Notes: generated from the letters alone by a model not told the origin. A DNA stretch of 64,000 nt from Streptomyces sp. NBC_00775 (GCF_036347135.1 NZ_CP108938.1:6882001-6946000); one strand, 5' to 3'. Counted from the first letter of the stretch, positions 25,687 to 34,519 are shown. Made by a program: numbers and translations.

Positions 25687-25853
25687 TTCGTCAGGACCGT
25701 CAGCAGTACCGGAATCAGGATCTCGACGACCCGGGAGACGGTCGCGGGCGGCAGGCCCGTCTTCTTGGCGACGGCTTTCGCGACCGGTCCCGCGGCCTTG
25801 GCGAGCACCCCGGCCATGAGGCCGCCGCTCGCCAGGCCGCCCAGGGTGGCCAC
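25659..25853 (-). CDS. Short DUF937-like fragment
   Basis: A 64-residue frame starting with GTG reads MATLGGLASGGLMAGVL, then VAKAVAKKTGLPPATVSRVVEILIPVLLTVLTKRA. The second half resembles the C-terminal helix pair of DUF937/YidB-like proteins, which are normally about 150-200 residues. An in-frame stop lies 15 codons upstream, and an AGGAGG there is 14 bases from the start, too far for normal use. It may be a remnant or a short family variant. The 3' end overlaps a terminator-like hairpin, which lowers confidence. Confidence 0.45.
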   Translation of the reverse strand: MATLGGLASGGLMAGVLAKAAGPVAKAVAKKTGLPPATVSRVVEILIPVLLTVLTKRAARGTRK

Positions 25854-26042
25854 GCCCTGGGGCGGGGCCTCCTGCCTTAGCTCATGCCTGAAAAGCTACG
25901 TCTGCCCCGGTTCGTCGTCATGCCGAAAAAAACTTGAAGAGACCGTGCAACCCTTCCCGTACCTCGCGGGTCGTACTTGGCATCAGGACTTCTGGAGGGG
26001 GATCTGGGGGGATCGCGGGGGTTCTGATACGGAGGGGAAAGC

Positions 26043-26083
26043 CGAGGGGCCCGGTCGACGGATCGGGCCCCTCGAAGTTTTTT
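26043..26083. terminator. Terminator hairpin with T-tract after rbsD
   Basis: CGAGGGGCCCG (26043-26053) pairs perfectly with CGGGCCCCTCG (26064-26074) over a 10-base loop. On the plus strand it is followed by a run of six T (26078-26083); on the minus strand by CTTTCCCC. It starts 14 bases past the rbsD stop, so it ends the ribose operon and can also stop plus-strand read-through. Confidence 0.8.
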
Positions 26084-26087
26084 CCGG

Positions 26088-26477
26088 CTAGAAGAACACC
26101 CCGCAGCGCAGCAGCACATTCGCGTACGGCCGTGCCTCACCGGTGCGTACGACGAGCCGGGCGCCCGCCGACAGGGACTTCAGTTTCTCGTGCGGGACCA
26201 GTTCGAGCGCGGGGAAGTGAGCCTCCAGCAGCGCCGTCGCCGCCGGGTTCGCCGCGCGGACCTCGTGCGCGGCGGTGGCGCCCTCGATCACCAGCTCGTC
26301 CAGCAGCCCGTCCAGCACCTCCGCGAACGACGGCACCCCGGCCCGGAACGCCAGGTCCACCACCCGTGGGCCCGCCGGTATCGGCATCCCCGCGTCGCAC
26401 ACCAGGACCTCGTGCCCGTGGCCCAACTCGGCGAGCGCGCCCGCGAGATGACGGTTCAGAATTCCGGACTTCCGCAC
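26088..26477 (-). CDS. rbsD: D-ribose pyranase
   Basis: This 129-residue RbsD/FucU family protein converts the pyranose form of D-ribose to the furanose form so that ribokinase can use it. It has the family start SGILNRHLAGALAELGHGHEVLVCDAGMP, with the catalytic His in GHGHE, and the ending VRTGEARPYANVLLRCGVFF. Its GTG start lies 22 bases inside the 3' end of rbsK, so the two are translationally coupled. It is the last gene of the ribose operon and is followed at once by a strong terminator. Confidence 0.95.
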   Translation of the reverse strand: MRKSGILNRHLAGALAELGHGHEVLVCDAGMPIPAGPRVVDLAFRAGVPSFAEVLDGLLDELVIEGATAAHEVRAANPAATALLEAHFPALELVPHEKLKSLSAGARLVVRTGEARPYANVLLRCGVFF

Positions 26478-27376
26478 AGGGAGGCCACCTCCTCGGCCGT
26501 CGGGAAGGACTCCTGCGCACCGGGCCGCGTCACGGCGGCGGCACCGACCCGGGCCGCGTATCCGGCGGCCTTGGCGAGCGGCTCCCCGAGCCCCAGCCGC
26601 CAGGCCAGCGCGGCGGTGAAGGCGTCGCCCGCGCCCGTCGTGTCCACGGCCTCGACCTTCACCGACGGCACCCGGACCCGCGCACCCGCCCGCTCGGCCA
26701 CCAGCGCGCCGCCCGCGCCCAGCGTGATGACCACCGAACGCGGACCGAGGGCGAGCAGGGCGGTCGCCCAGTCCTCGGGGGAGTCCCCGAGAGCCGTACC
26801 GACGATCACTCGCGCCTCGTGCTCGTTGACGATGAGCGGATCGCAGGCGGCCAGCACCTCGCGCGGCAGCGGGCGCGGCGGCGAGGGGTTCAGTACGAAG
26901 CGGCCGTCGGCGGCGAGATTCCGTACGGTCTCCACGACCGTCTCCAGCGGGATCTCCAGCTGTGCCGAGACCACCCGGGAGGCCTGGAAGAGGCTTCCGG
27001 CGGCGCTCACGTCCTCGGGCGTGAGCCGGCCGTTCGCCCCCGGTGAGACCACGATGCTGTTGTCCCCGGACGGGTCCACCGTGATCAGCGCGACCCCGGT
27101 GGGCGCCCCGCCGACGAGCACGCCCACGGTGTCGACGCCGGCCGCCCGCTGCGAGTCGAGCAGCAGCCGGCCGTGCGCGTCGTCGCCGACCCGGGCCAGC
27201 AGGGCCGTGCGGGCCCCGAGGCGGGCGGCGGCGACCGCCTGGTTGGCGCCCTTGCCGCCGGGGTGGACGGCGAGGTCGGAGCCGAGCACCGTCTCGCCGG
27301 CCGCGGGCCTGCGCTCGACCCCGATCACCAGGTCGGCGTTGGCCGATCCCACGACCAGAAGGTCGTAGTCGTACAT
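26456..27376 (-). CDS. rbsK: Ribokinase
   Basis: The 306-residue PfkB-family sugar kinase phosphorylates D-ribose at O5 with ATP. It has the N-terminal signature HPGGKGANQAVAAARLG, the sugar-contact region VVGSANADLV, NEHEARV near the middle and the C-terminal anion-hole signature DTTGAGDAFTAAL with the catalytic Asp. GGGAG precedes the ATG by seven bases. It lies downstream of the transporter gene, separated by 119 bases with a 16-base perfect hairpin, and overlaps rbsD. Ribose is the most likely substrate because rbsD is linked; another pentose cannot be fully excluded. Confidence 0.95.
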   Translation of the reverse strand: MYDYDLLVVGSANADLVIGVERRPAAGETVLGSDLAVHPGGKGANQAVAAARLGARTALLARVGDDAHGRLLLDSQRAAGVDTVGVLVGGAPTGVALITVDPSGDNSIVVSPGANGRLTPEDVSAAGSLFQASRVVSAQLEIPLETVVETVRNLAADGRFVLNPSPPRPLPREVLAACDPLIVNEHEARVIVGTALGDSPEDWATALLALGPRSVVITLGAGGALVAERAGARVRVPSVKVEAVDTTGAGDAFTAALAWRLGLGEPLAKAAGYAARVGAAAVTRPGAQESFPTAEEVASLCGSPEF

Positions 27377-27425
27377 GAACTGTCTCCCTGTGTAGGTGAG
27401 TTGAGGCGGCCCGTACGTGAGTCGA

Positions 27426-27460
27426 GGCGGCCGGGCGGTCAGTGTGACCGCCCGGCCGCC
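27426..27460 (-). terminator. Intra-operon hairpin between transporter and kinase genes
   Basis: GGCGGCCGGGCGGTCA (27426-27441) pairs with TGACCGCCCGGCCGCC (27445-27460) with only GTG as loop. It lies in the one sizeable gap of the ribose operon, 36 bases past the transporter stop. It could cause partial termination or protect the upstream message from 3' decay. Confidence 0.6.
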
Positions 27461-27495
27461 CGGCCGCCCGCGTGTGTGTCCGGCCGCCGGCCGGG

Positions 27496-29445
27496 TCAGC
27501 CGCCGAAGCCGGCCACGTTCTCCTTGGTGACCACCTTCACCGGCACCATCACCGTCTTCTCGACCTTCTTGCCCTCGGCGGCCTTCAGCGCGTTCTCCAC
27601 CGCGATCCGGCCGAGCTCCTTGGGCTGCTGGGCGACGGACGCGTACAGCGTGCCCGCCTTGACCGCCTTCAGACCGTCGGGGGTGCCGTCGAAGCCGATG
27701 ACGGAGACCGACGTGCCCGCCTTGGAGCCGAGCGCCTTGATCGCGCCGAGCGCCATCTCGTCGTTCTCGGCGAAGACGCCCTGGATGTCGGGGTGGGCTT
27801 GGAGCAGGTTCGTCATGACGTCGAGGCCCTTGGTGCGGTCGAAGTCGGCCGGCTGCTGGGCGACGACCTCGATACCGGGGTAGGCCTTCAGACCCTCGGC
27901 GAAGCCCGCGCCGCGCTCACGGCTCGCGGACGTACCGGCCAGACCCTGGAGGATCACGATCTTGCCCTTGCCGCCCAGCTTCTCGGCCATCGCCTTGGCG
28001 CCCAGCTTGCCGCCCGCGATGTTGTCGGAGGCGACGAGCGCGGCCGTGTCCGCCTTGTTCACGCCCCGGTCGACGCCGACGACGGGGATGTCGGCCTTGT
28101 TCGCGGAGCGCACCGACGGGCCCGCCGCGTCCGAGTCCACCGGGTTGACGATGATCGAGTCGACGCCCGAACTGGTGAAGTTCTGGAGCTGGTTGGCCTG
28201 CTGCGAGGCGTCGTTCTGCGCGTCCGTGACGGTCAGGTCCGCGCCGAGCTTCTTGGCCTCCTCCTGCGCACCCGCCTTGATCTGTACGAAGAAGGGGTTG
28301 TTCAGGGTGGAGAGGGACAGGCCCAGCTTCCGCGTCGTCGCCGCGGACGAGCCGGTGTGCAGGAAGGACATCGCGCCCACGAGCGCGGTCGCGACCACGG
28401 CGGCGATCACGTAAGTGGCCGCCTGCCTGCCCTTGCCGCCGCCCGAAGTGCCGACAGCCACCGGAGCCGCCCCGGCCTTGCGCCGCACCGTGTCGAGCAG
28501 CACCGCCAGCGCGATCACGACACCGATGACGACCTGCTGCCAGAACGCGGACACGGACAGGAGGTTCAGCCCGTTGCGCAGCACCGCCAGGATCAGCGCG
28601 CCGATCAGCGTCCCGGACGCCTTGCCGGTGCCGCCCGCCAGCGAGGCGCCGCCGATGACGACCGCGGCGATCGCGTCGAGCTCGTAGCCCTGCGCGGCCT
28701 GCGGCTGCGCGGAGGAGAGGCGGGAGGCGAGGACGATGCCCGCGGCGGCCGCGAAGAGACCGGAGAGGGCGTAGATCGCGAGCTTCTGCTTCTTCACCCG
28801 CAGGCCGGACAGGCGCGCGGCCTCCTCGTTGCCGCCGATCGCGTACATGGAGCGGCCGATGTACGTACGGCCCAGGATCACGGCGGTGATCAGGCCCATG
28901 ACGACCATCACGAGGACCGGCACCGGAAGCCAGCCGCCCAGCGTGTCACCCAGGTGCGAGACCGAGCTGGGGAAGGCGATCGGGCTGCCCTGCGAGATGA
29001 CCAGCGAGAGACCGCGGCCCACCGAGAGCATGGCGAGGGTCGCGATGAACGGCGGCAGCTTCCCGTACGAGATCAGCACACCGTTGACCAGGCCGCACGC
29101 TATGCCGGTGGCCACCGCGAGGATCACCGCGATCCAGACGGGGACGCCCTCCGAAGTCGCCATCCAGGCGAGGACGGTGGCCGACAGCGCGGCGACCGAG
29201 CCGACCGACAGGTCGATGCCCGCCGAGACGATCACGAAGGTGACGCCGAAGGCGAGGATGGCGGTGACGGCCGCCTGGACGCCGATGTTGAGCAGGTTGT
29301 CCGTCGTCAGGAAGTCGCCGGACAGCGCCGACATCGCGATGACGAGGGCGATGAGCGCGGTGAGCGCCCCGTTGTCGAGCAGGAGGCGGCGGACCGCCGA
29401 GGCGCCACTCGCGCCCGTCGTGCTCTTGAGCGTGTCAGTGGCCAC
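27496..29445 (-). CDS. Ribose-type ABC permease fused to its substrate-binding protein
   Basis: The GTG at 29445 is preferred, with GGAGGG five bases upstream and an 11-base overlap with rbsA. The 649-residue product joins two proteins that are normally separate. Residues 1-320 are an RbsC-type permease (FLTTDNLLNIGVQAAVTAIL, VSAGIDLSVGSVAALS, VIGGASLAGGTGKASGTLIGA). About residues 340-362 are an extra membrane helix. Residues 368-649 are an RbsB-type sugar-binding domain (LGLSLSTLNNPFFVQIK, IIVNPVDSDAAGPSV, VVGVDRGVNKADTAALVASDN, GVFAENDEMALGAIKALG). The extra helix would place the binding domain outside, tethered to its channel. No separate binding protein is encoded in the operon. The same fusion is, as I recall, known in other Streptomyces. 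Confidence 0.93.
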   Translation of the reverse strand: MATDTLKSTTGASGASAVRRLLLDNGALTALIALVIAMSALSGDFLTTDNLLNIGVQAAVTAILAFGVTFVIVSAGIDLSVGSVAALSATVLAWMATSEGVPVWIAVILAVATGIACGLVNGVLISYGKLPPFIATLAMLSVGRGLSLVISQGSPIAFPSSVSHLGDTLGGWLPVPVLVMVVMGLITAVILGRTYIGRSMYAIGGNEEAARLSGLRVKKQKLAIYALSGLFAAAAGIVLASRLSSAQPQAAQGYELDAIAAVVIGGASLAGGTGKASGTLIGALILAVLRNGLNLLSVSAFWQQVVIGVVIALAVLLDTVRRKAGAAPVAVGTSGGGKGRQAATYVIAAVVATALVGAMSFLHTGSSAATTRKLGLSLSTLNNPFFVQIKAGAQEEAKKLGADLTVTDAQNDASQQANQLQNFTSSGVDSIIVNPVDSDAAGPSVRSANKADIPVVGVDRGVNKADTAALVASDNIAGGKLGAKAMAEKLGGKGKIVILQGLAGTSASRERGAGFAEGLKAYPGIEVVAQQPADFDRTKGLDVMTNLLQAHPDIQGVFAENDEMALGAIKALGSKAGTSVSVIGFDGTPDGLKAVKAGTLYASVAQQPKELGRIAVENALKAAEGKKVEKTVMVPVKVVTKENVAGFGG

Positions 29446-30976
29446 GGGAGCCCTCCACAGCGGTAGTTGCATGGGTTGGTGTGCTGACGGCGAGTGCCAT
29501 CACGGAGTCCTGGGTGGCCTCGGCCGCGGACAGTTCGCCGGCGATCCGGCCCTGCGCCATCACCAGCACCCGGTCGCTCATGCCGAGCACCTCGGGCAGA
29601 TCGCTGGAGATCATCAGGACGGCGGCACCGGCTGCCGTCAGCTCGTTGACGAGCTGGTAGATCTCGACCTTGGCGCCGACGTCGATGCCCCGGGTCGGCT
29701 CGTCGAGGATCAGCACCTTGGTGTCGGCGAGCAGCCACTTGCCGATGACGACCTTCTGCTGGTTGCCGCCCGACAGGGTGCGCACGTGCTGGCCGAGGCC
29801 CGCCATCCGGACGCCGAGCTGCTCGGCGATCCGCGCGGCGGACTCCCGCTGGCCCTTGAGGTCGACGAGCCCGCCACGGGTCGCCGCCCGCAGGGTGACC
29901 AGGCCGAGGTTCTCCTCGACGGACGCGTCGAGCACGAGCCCCTGGCCCTTGCGGTCCTCGGGGACGAGCCCGATGCCGGCCTCCATCGCGGCGTTCACGT
30001 CATGGCGGCGCAGCTCGGCACCGGCCACCTTCACGGCGCCCTTGTCGTAGGGGTCGGCGCCGAAGACGGCCCGGACCACCTCCGTACGTCCGGCCCCCAC
30101 GAGCCCGGCGATGCCGACGACCTCACCGGCCCGCACCTCGAAGCTGACGTTGTGGAAGACCCCGTCACGGGTCAGCCCCTCGACGGTCAGCAGCGCGGAC
30201 CCGGAGCCGTCGTCACCGTGGGCACGCTCGCGCGGATACTGCTGCTCGATGGACCGGCCCACCATGAGGCGTACGAGTTCGTCCTCGGAGGTGGAGGCCG
30301 GGACCTGCCCGACGCTCCTGCCGTCGCGGATGACCGTGACGCGGTCCCCCAGGGCGGCGATCTCCTCCAGGTGGTGGGTGATGAAGACGATGCCGACGCC
30401 GTCCTCGCGCAGCCGGCGCACGATGGTGAAGAGTTTCTCGACCTCTTCGGAGGTGAGCACCGCGGTCGGCTCGTCCATGATCAGGACGCGTGCGTTCAGG
30501 CTCAGGGCCTTCGCGATCTCGACCATCTGGAGGCGTGCGATGCCGAGTTCGCGCACCCGCGCGCGGGGGGACACGTTCACCCCGACGCGTTCGAGCAGTC
30601 CGGCGGCCTGGGCCTCCATCGTCTTGCGGTCGATCAGCCCGAAGCGGCGCGGCTGCCGGCCCAGGAAGATGTTCTCGGCGACCGTCAGATCGGGAACGAG
30701 ATTGAACTCCTGGTAGATGGTGGCGATCCCGAGGCGCTCGGAGTCCTGTGCGCCATGGATGCGCACCTCCTCACCGCCTACCAGGATCCGCCCCGCGTCG
30801 GGGCGGTAGGCGCCGGAGAGCATCTTGATGAGGGTGCTCTTGCCCGCGCCGTTCTCACCGAGCAGCACATGCACCTCGCCCCGGCGCAGACCGAAGTCGA
30901 CGCCGTCGAGCGCGACCACGCCGGGGAAGGCCTTGCGTATGCCTTCGATGCGCAGCAACTCGTCCTGGTTGCTCAC
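29435..30976 (-). CDS. rbsA: Ribose-type ABC transporter ATPase
   Basis: This 513-residue protein has two nucleotide-binding domains in tandem, as in RbsA/MglA. The first has Walker A GENGAGKST and Walker B VLIMDEPTAVL. The second has the degenerate Walker A GLVGAGRTE and a full signature LSGGNQQKV with LILDEPTRGID, the usual asymmetry of this group. It drives sugar uptake through the fused permease encoded next. Its GTG overlaps the lacI stop by four bases (GTGA), so regulator and transporter share one transcript and the regulator's operator controls both. Confidence 0.95.
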   Translation of the reverse strand: MSNQDELLRIEGIRKAFPGVVALDGVDFGLRRGEVHVLLGENGAGKSTLIKMLSGAYRPDAGRILVGGEEVRIHGAQDSERLGIATIYQEFNLVPDLTVAENIFLGRQPRRFGLIDRKTMEAQAAGLLERVGVNVSPRARVRELGIARLQMVEIAKALSLNARVLIMDEPTAVLTSEEVEKLFTIVRRLREDGVGIVFITHHLEEIAALGDRVTVIRDGRSVGQVPASTSEDELVRLMVGRSIEQQYPRERAHGDDGSGSALLTVEGLTRDGVFHNVSFEVRAGEVVGIAGLVGAGRTEVVRAVFGADPYDKGAVKVAGAELRRHDVNAAMEAGIGLVPEDRKGQGLVLDASVEENLGLVTLRAATRGGLVDLKGQRESAARIAEQLGVRMAGLGQHVRTLSGGNQQKVVIGKWLLADTKVLILDEPTRGIDVGAKVEIYQLVNELTAAGAAVLMISSDLPEVLGMSDRVLVMAQGRIAGELSAAEATQDSVMALAVSTPTHATTAVEGSRGH

Positions 30977-32007
30977 GACTTACTCCTGTTCGTTACGGGG
31001 GAGTGCGGGAGGGGGGCCGGCTCGCCGCACGAGCGGCGTACGACGAGATGGGCGGGGAGGGTGACGGACCGCGGGGGCCGCCCCTCGATACGGTCGATCA
31101 GGGCGCGTACGGCGGCCCTGCCCAGCTCGCCCGTCGGCTGGGCGATCGCCGTGATCGGCGGATCGGTGTGCACGAACCACGGGATGTCGTCGAAGGCGGC
31201 GAGCGCGAGGTCCTCGGGAACCCGCAACCCGCGCGCGCGGATGGCGTCCAGCGCGCCGAGTGCCATCAGGTTGTCGGCGGCGAAGACGACCTCGGGCGGC
31301 TCGGGCAGGTCGAGGAACCCCTCGGTGACCCGCCGTCCGCTCTCGGCCTGGAAGTCGCCCTGCCCTATGTAGGCGTCCGGGAGGGGAATCCCGTACTCGG
31401 CCAGGGCTTCCCGGAAGGCCTCGACGCGCTCGCTGCCGGTGGTGGTCGCCGCGGGCCCCGCGATGATCGCGAGCCTGCGGTGCCCGAGCCCGTGCAGATG
31501 CGCGACCAGATCCCGTACGGCCGCCCGCCCGTCGGCCCGCACGACGGGCACGTCCACGCCCGGGATCCAGCGGTCCACGAAGACCATCGGCGTCCCCGCG
31601 CGCGCGGCGTCCAGCATTCCGGGGGAGCCGCCGTCGGTGGGGGAGACAAGGAGGCCGTCGATGCGCCGGTCCAGGAGCGTACGGACATGGTGGTCCTGGA
31701 GGTCGGGCCGCTCGTCGGCGTTGCCGATGATGACGCTGTAGCCGTGGGCGCGGGCCTCCTCCTCGACGGAGCGGGCCAGTTCGGTGAAGTACGGGTTGAG
31801 TACGTCGCTGATGACCAGGCCGAGGGTGCGGGTCTGGTCGGTGCGCAGGGAGCGGGCGACGGCGTTCGGGCGGTAGCCCAGGGTCTGTACGGCGGCCAGC
31901 ACGCGGGTGCGTGCGTCTTCGCTGACCGACGGATGATCGTTCAGGACGCGCGAGACCGTGGCGACGGATACGCCGGCCTCCGCGGCAACGTCCTTGATGC
32001 TCGCCAT
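30973..32007 (-). CDS. LacI-family regulator of the ribose operon
   Basis: The 344-residue protein begins MASIKDVAAEAGVSVATVSRVLNDHPSV, a textbook LacI helix-turn-helix, followed by the hinge RPNAVARSLRTDQTRTLG and a sugar-binding domain. It is the first gene of the ribose operon, and two copies of GGAATCGATTACA lie immediately upstream of its ribosome site, so it should repress its own transcript and all following genes. The inducer is most simply ribose or a phosphorylated derivative, by analogy with RbsR. Confidence 0.93.
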   Translation of the reverse strand: MASIKDVAAEAGVSVATVSRVLNDHPSVSEDARTRVLAAVQTLGYRPNAVARSLRTDQTRTLGLVISDVLNPYFTELARSVEEEARAHGYSVIIGNADERPDLQDHHVRTLLDRRIDGLLVSPTDGGSPGMLDAARAGTPMVFVDRWIPGVDVPVVRADGRAAVRDLVAHLHGLGHRRLAIIAGPAATTTGSERVEAFREALAEYGIPLPDAYIGQGDFQAESGRRVTEGFLDLPEPPEVVFAADNLMALGALDAIRARGLRVPEDLALAAFDDIPWFVHTDPPITAIAQPTGELGRAAVRALIDRIEGRPPRSVTLPAHLVVRRSCGEPAPLPHSPVTNRSKS

Positions 32008-32026
32008 CGCCGCTCCACCTCCTCGT

Positions 32027-32061
32027 GGAATCGATTACATGGAGGATTGGAATCGATTACA
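32027..32061 (-). promoter_or_regulatory. Twin LacI-type operators of the ribose operon
   Basis: GGAATCGATTACA occurs at 32027-32039 and again at 32049-32061, in direct orientation and 22 bases apart (two helical turns). The core AATCGATT is a perfect palindrome with the central CG of LacI operators. The first copy sits 19 bases before the regulator start codon, next to its GGAGGTGG ribosome site, so binding would block transcription directly. Confidence 0.78.
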
Positions 32062-32149
32062 CGGCCGTTAACAAGCCCTCGACACCGGATCGTGATGAAG
32101 TTGTCCACAGCGTCCGCGCGTTGTCGGAGGCGGGCGGTAGCGTCGGATC

Positions 32150-34396
32150 ATGTCCAATCAGGCGGGGAGCCGACCGGTACAGCTGGCGGTGGTCGAGGGC
32201 GTACTGGAGCGCATCACGTACGCCAACGAGGAGAACGGGTACACGGTCGCCCGGGTAGACACCGGCAGAGGCGCCGCCGACCTGCTCACCGTCGTGGGCT
32301 CACTCCTCGGCGCCCAGGTCGGCGAGTCGCTCCGCATGGAGGGCCGCTGGGGCTCCCACCCGCAGTACGGCAAGCAGTTCACGGTGGAGAACTACACGAC
32401 GGTGCTCCCCGCCACCGTCCAGGGCATCCGCCGCTATCTCGGCTCCGGCCTGGTCAAGGGCATCGGCCCGGTCTTCGCCGACCGCATCACCCAGCACTTC
32501 GGCATCGACACCCTCCAGATCATCGAGGAGGAGCCGAAGCGGCTCATCGAGGTGCCGGGCCTCGGTCCCAAGCGCACCAAGAAGATCGCCGACGCCTGGG
32601 AGGAGCAGAAGGCGATCAAGGAGGTCATGCTCTTCCTCCAGACCGTCGAGGTGTCCACCTCCATCGCGGTCCGCATCTACAAGAAGTACGGCGACGCGTC
32701 GATCTCCGTCGTCAAGAACCAGCCCTACCGCCTCGCGGCCGACGTCTGGGGCATCGGCTTCCTCACCGCCGACAAGATCGCCCAGTCCGTCGGCATCCCG
32801 CACGACAGCCCGGAGCGCGTGAAGGCAGGACTTCAGTACGCCCTTTCGCAGTCCACCGACCAGGGTCACTGCTACCTCCCCGAGGAGCGGCTGATCGCCG
32901 ACGCGGTCAAGCTGCTCCAGGTGGACACGGGCCTGGTCATCGAGTGCCTCGCCGAGCTGGCGGCGCCGGGGGAGGACGGCGAGGACCCCGGTGTCGTACG
33001 CGAGAAGGTGCCGAGCGCCGACGGCGGCGACCCGGTGACCGCCGTCTACCTGGTCCCCTTCCACCGCGCCGAACTCTCCCTCTCCGCCCAGCTCCTGCGC
33101 CTCCTGCGCACCGACCAGGACCGGATGCCCGGCTTCCACGACGTGGCCTGGGACAAGGCGCTGACCTGGCTGAAGGGGCGTACGGGCGCGGAGTTGGCGC
33201 CCGGGCAGGAGGAGGCCGTCCGGCTCGCGCTCACCAAGAAGGTCGCCGTCCTCACCGGAGGTCCCGGCTGCGGCAAGTCGTTCACGGTCCGTTCGATCGT
33301 CGAGCTGGCGCGCGCGAAGCGGGCGAAGGTCGTCCTGGCCGCCCCCACGGGCCGCGCCGCCAAGCGCCTCGCCGAGCTGACCGGCGCCGAGGCCTCCACC
33401 GTGCACCGGCTCCTGGAGCTCAAGCCGGGCGGCGACGCGGCGTACGACAGGGACCGGCCGCTGGACGCCGACCTGGTGGTCGTGGACGAGGCCTCCATGC
33501 TCGACCTCCTGCTCGCCAACAAGCTGGTCAAGGCGGTGGCTCCGGGCGCCCATCTGCTGTTCGTGGGAGACGTCGACCAACTCCCCAGCGTGGGCGCCGG
33601 CGAGGTGCTCCGGGACCTGCTCGCGGACGGCGGCCCCATCCCCTCCGTCCGTCTGACCCAGGTCTTCCGCCAGGCCCAGCAGTCCGGGGTGGTGACGAAC
33701 GCGCACCGGATCAACTCCGGGCAGCACCCCGTCACCGACGGCATGAAGGACTTCTTCCTTTTCGTCGAGGACGACACCGAGGAGGCGGGACGGCTCACGG
33801 TGGATGTGGCTGCCCGTCGGATTCCGGCCAAGTTCGGGCTCGACCCGCGCCGGGACGTACAGGTACTCGCGCCCATGCACCGGGGCCCCGCCGGCGCGGG
33901 CAACCTCAACGGCCTGCTCCAGCAGGCGATCACGCCCGGCCGCCCGGACCTCGCCGAGAAGCGCTTCGGCGGCCGCGTCTTCCGTGTCGGCGACAAGGTC
34001 ACCCAGATTCGCAACAATTACGAGAAGGGCAAGAACGGCGTTTTCAACGGCACCGTGGGCGTTGTCACCTCGCTCGATCCGGTCGAACAGCGCCTGACGG
34101 TGCTGACGGACGAGGACGAGGAGGTTCCGTACGAATTCGACGAACTGGACGAACTGGCCCACGCGTACGCCGTGACCATCCACCGCTCCCAGGGCAGCGA
34201 ATACCCGGCCGTGGTGATCCCGGTCACCACCGGAGCCTGGATGATGCTTCAGCGGAACCTGCTGTACACGGCGGTGACCCGCGCCAAGAAGCTGGTCGTG
34301 CTCGTGGGTTCACGCAAGGCGATAGGTCAGGCGGTGCGCACGGTGTCGGCCGGACGGCGCTGCACGGCACTCGACTTCCGCCTCGCGGGCTCGTGA
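32150..34396 (+). CDS. recD2: RecD2-like ATP-dependent DNA helicase
   Basis: The 748-residue superfamily 1B helicase moves 5' to 3' on DNA. It has an N-terminal OB-like domain (EGVLERITYANEENGYTVARV), helix-hairpin-helix segments (SGLVKGIGPVFADRI, EVPGLGPKRTKKIADAW), Walker A GGPGCGKSFT, APTGRAAKRL, Walker B VVVDEASMLD, GDVDQLPSVGAGEVL, QVFRQAQQS and the C-terminal HRSQGSEYPAVVIP plus YTAVTRAKK motifs. This is the RecD2 class, which works without RecBC. The ATG lacks an obvious strong ribosome site. It is a single gene, divergent from the ribose operon and unrelated to it. Confidence 0.95.
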   Translation: MSNQAGSRPVQLAVVEGVLERITYANEENGYTVARVDTGRGAADLLTVVGSLLGAQVGESLRMEGRWGSHPQYGKQFTVENYTTVLPATVQGIRRYLGSGLVKGIGPVFADRITQHFGIDTLQIIEEEPKRLIEVPGLGPKRTKKIADAWEEQKAIKEVMLFLQTVEVSTSIAVRIYKKYGDASISVVKNQPYRLAADVWGIGFLTADKIAQSVGIPHDSPERVKAGLQYALSQSTDQGHCYLPEERLIADAVKLLQVDTGLVIECLAELAAPGEDGEDPGVVREKVPSADGGDPVTAVYLVPFHRAELSLSAQLLRLLRTDQDRMPGFHDVAWDKALTWLKGRTGAELAPGQEEAVRLALTKKVAVLTGGPGCGKSFTVRSIVELARAKRAKVVLAAPTGRAAKRLAELTGAEASTVHRLLELKPGGDAAYDRDRPLDADLVVVDEASMLDLLLANKLVKAVAPGAHLLFVGDVDQLPSVGAGEVLRDLLADGGPIPSVRLTQVFRQAQQSGVVTNAHRINSGQHPVTDGMKDFFLFVEDDTEEAGRLTVDVAARRIPAKFGLDPRRDVQVLAPMHRGPAGAGNLNGLLQQAITPGRPDLAEKRFGGRVFRVGDKVTQIRNNYEKGKNGVFNGTVGVVTSLDPVEQRLTVLTDEDEEVPYEFDELDELAHAYAVTIHRSQGSEYPAVVIPVTTGAWMMLQRNLLYTAVTRAKKLVVLVGSRKAIGQAVRTVSAGRRCTALDFRLAGS

Positions 34397-34500
34397 ACTG
34401 ACGCATCGGCGATGCATCACAAAAAATGATCGATCAAATGAGTCACGAAGGTCACAGAGCACTTCCAGATGCGGGACGAACGGGGCAGGATGAGCAGGTT

Positions 34501-34519
34501 GGCGGCACTGAGTGCCGCC
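34501..34519 (+). promoter_or_regulatory. Perfect palindrome in the citrate synthase upstream region
   Basis: GGCGGCACT (34501-34509), one G, then AGTGCCGCC (34511-34519) form a 19-base perfect palindrome 108 bases before the citrate synthase start. It could be an operator or a leader hairpin. The rest of the 230-base gap has an A-rich stretch near 34422 and no other motif I can name. Confidence 0.5.

Noticed and set aside
27472..29466. A plus-strand frame of 664 codons opposite the permease-binding protein fusion
   Set aside because: Composition (Arg/Asp/His/Gln runs) is typical of an antisense shadow; the minus strand has clear transporter motifs.
31003..34401. A plus-strand frame of over 1100 codons across the lacI and recD2 genes
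   Set aside because: It crosses two well-defined genes and the operator region; the helicase frame is proven by its motifs.
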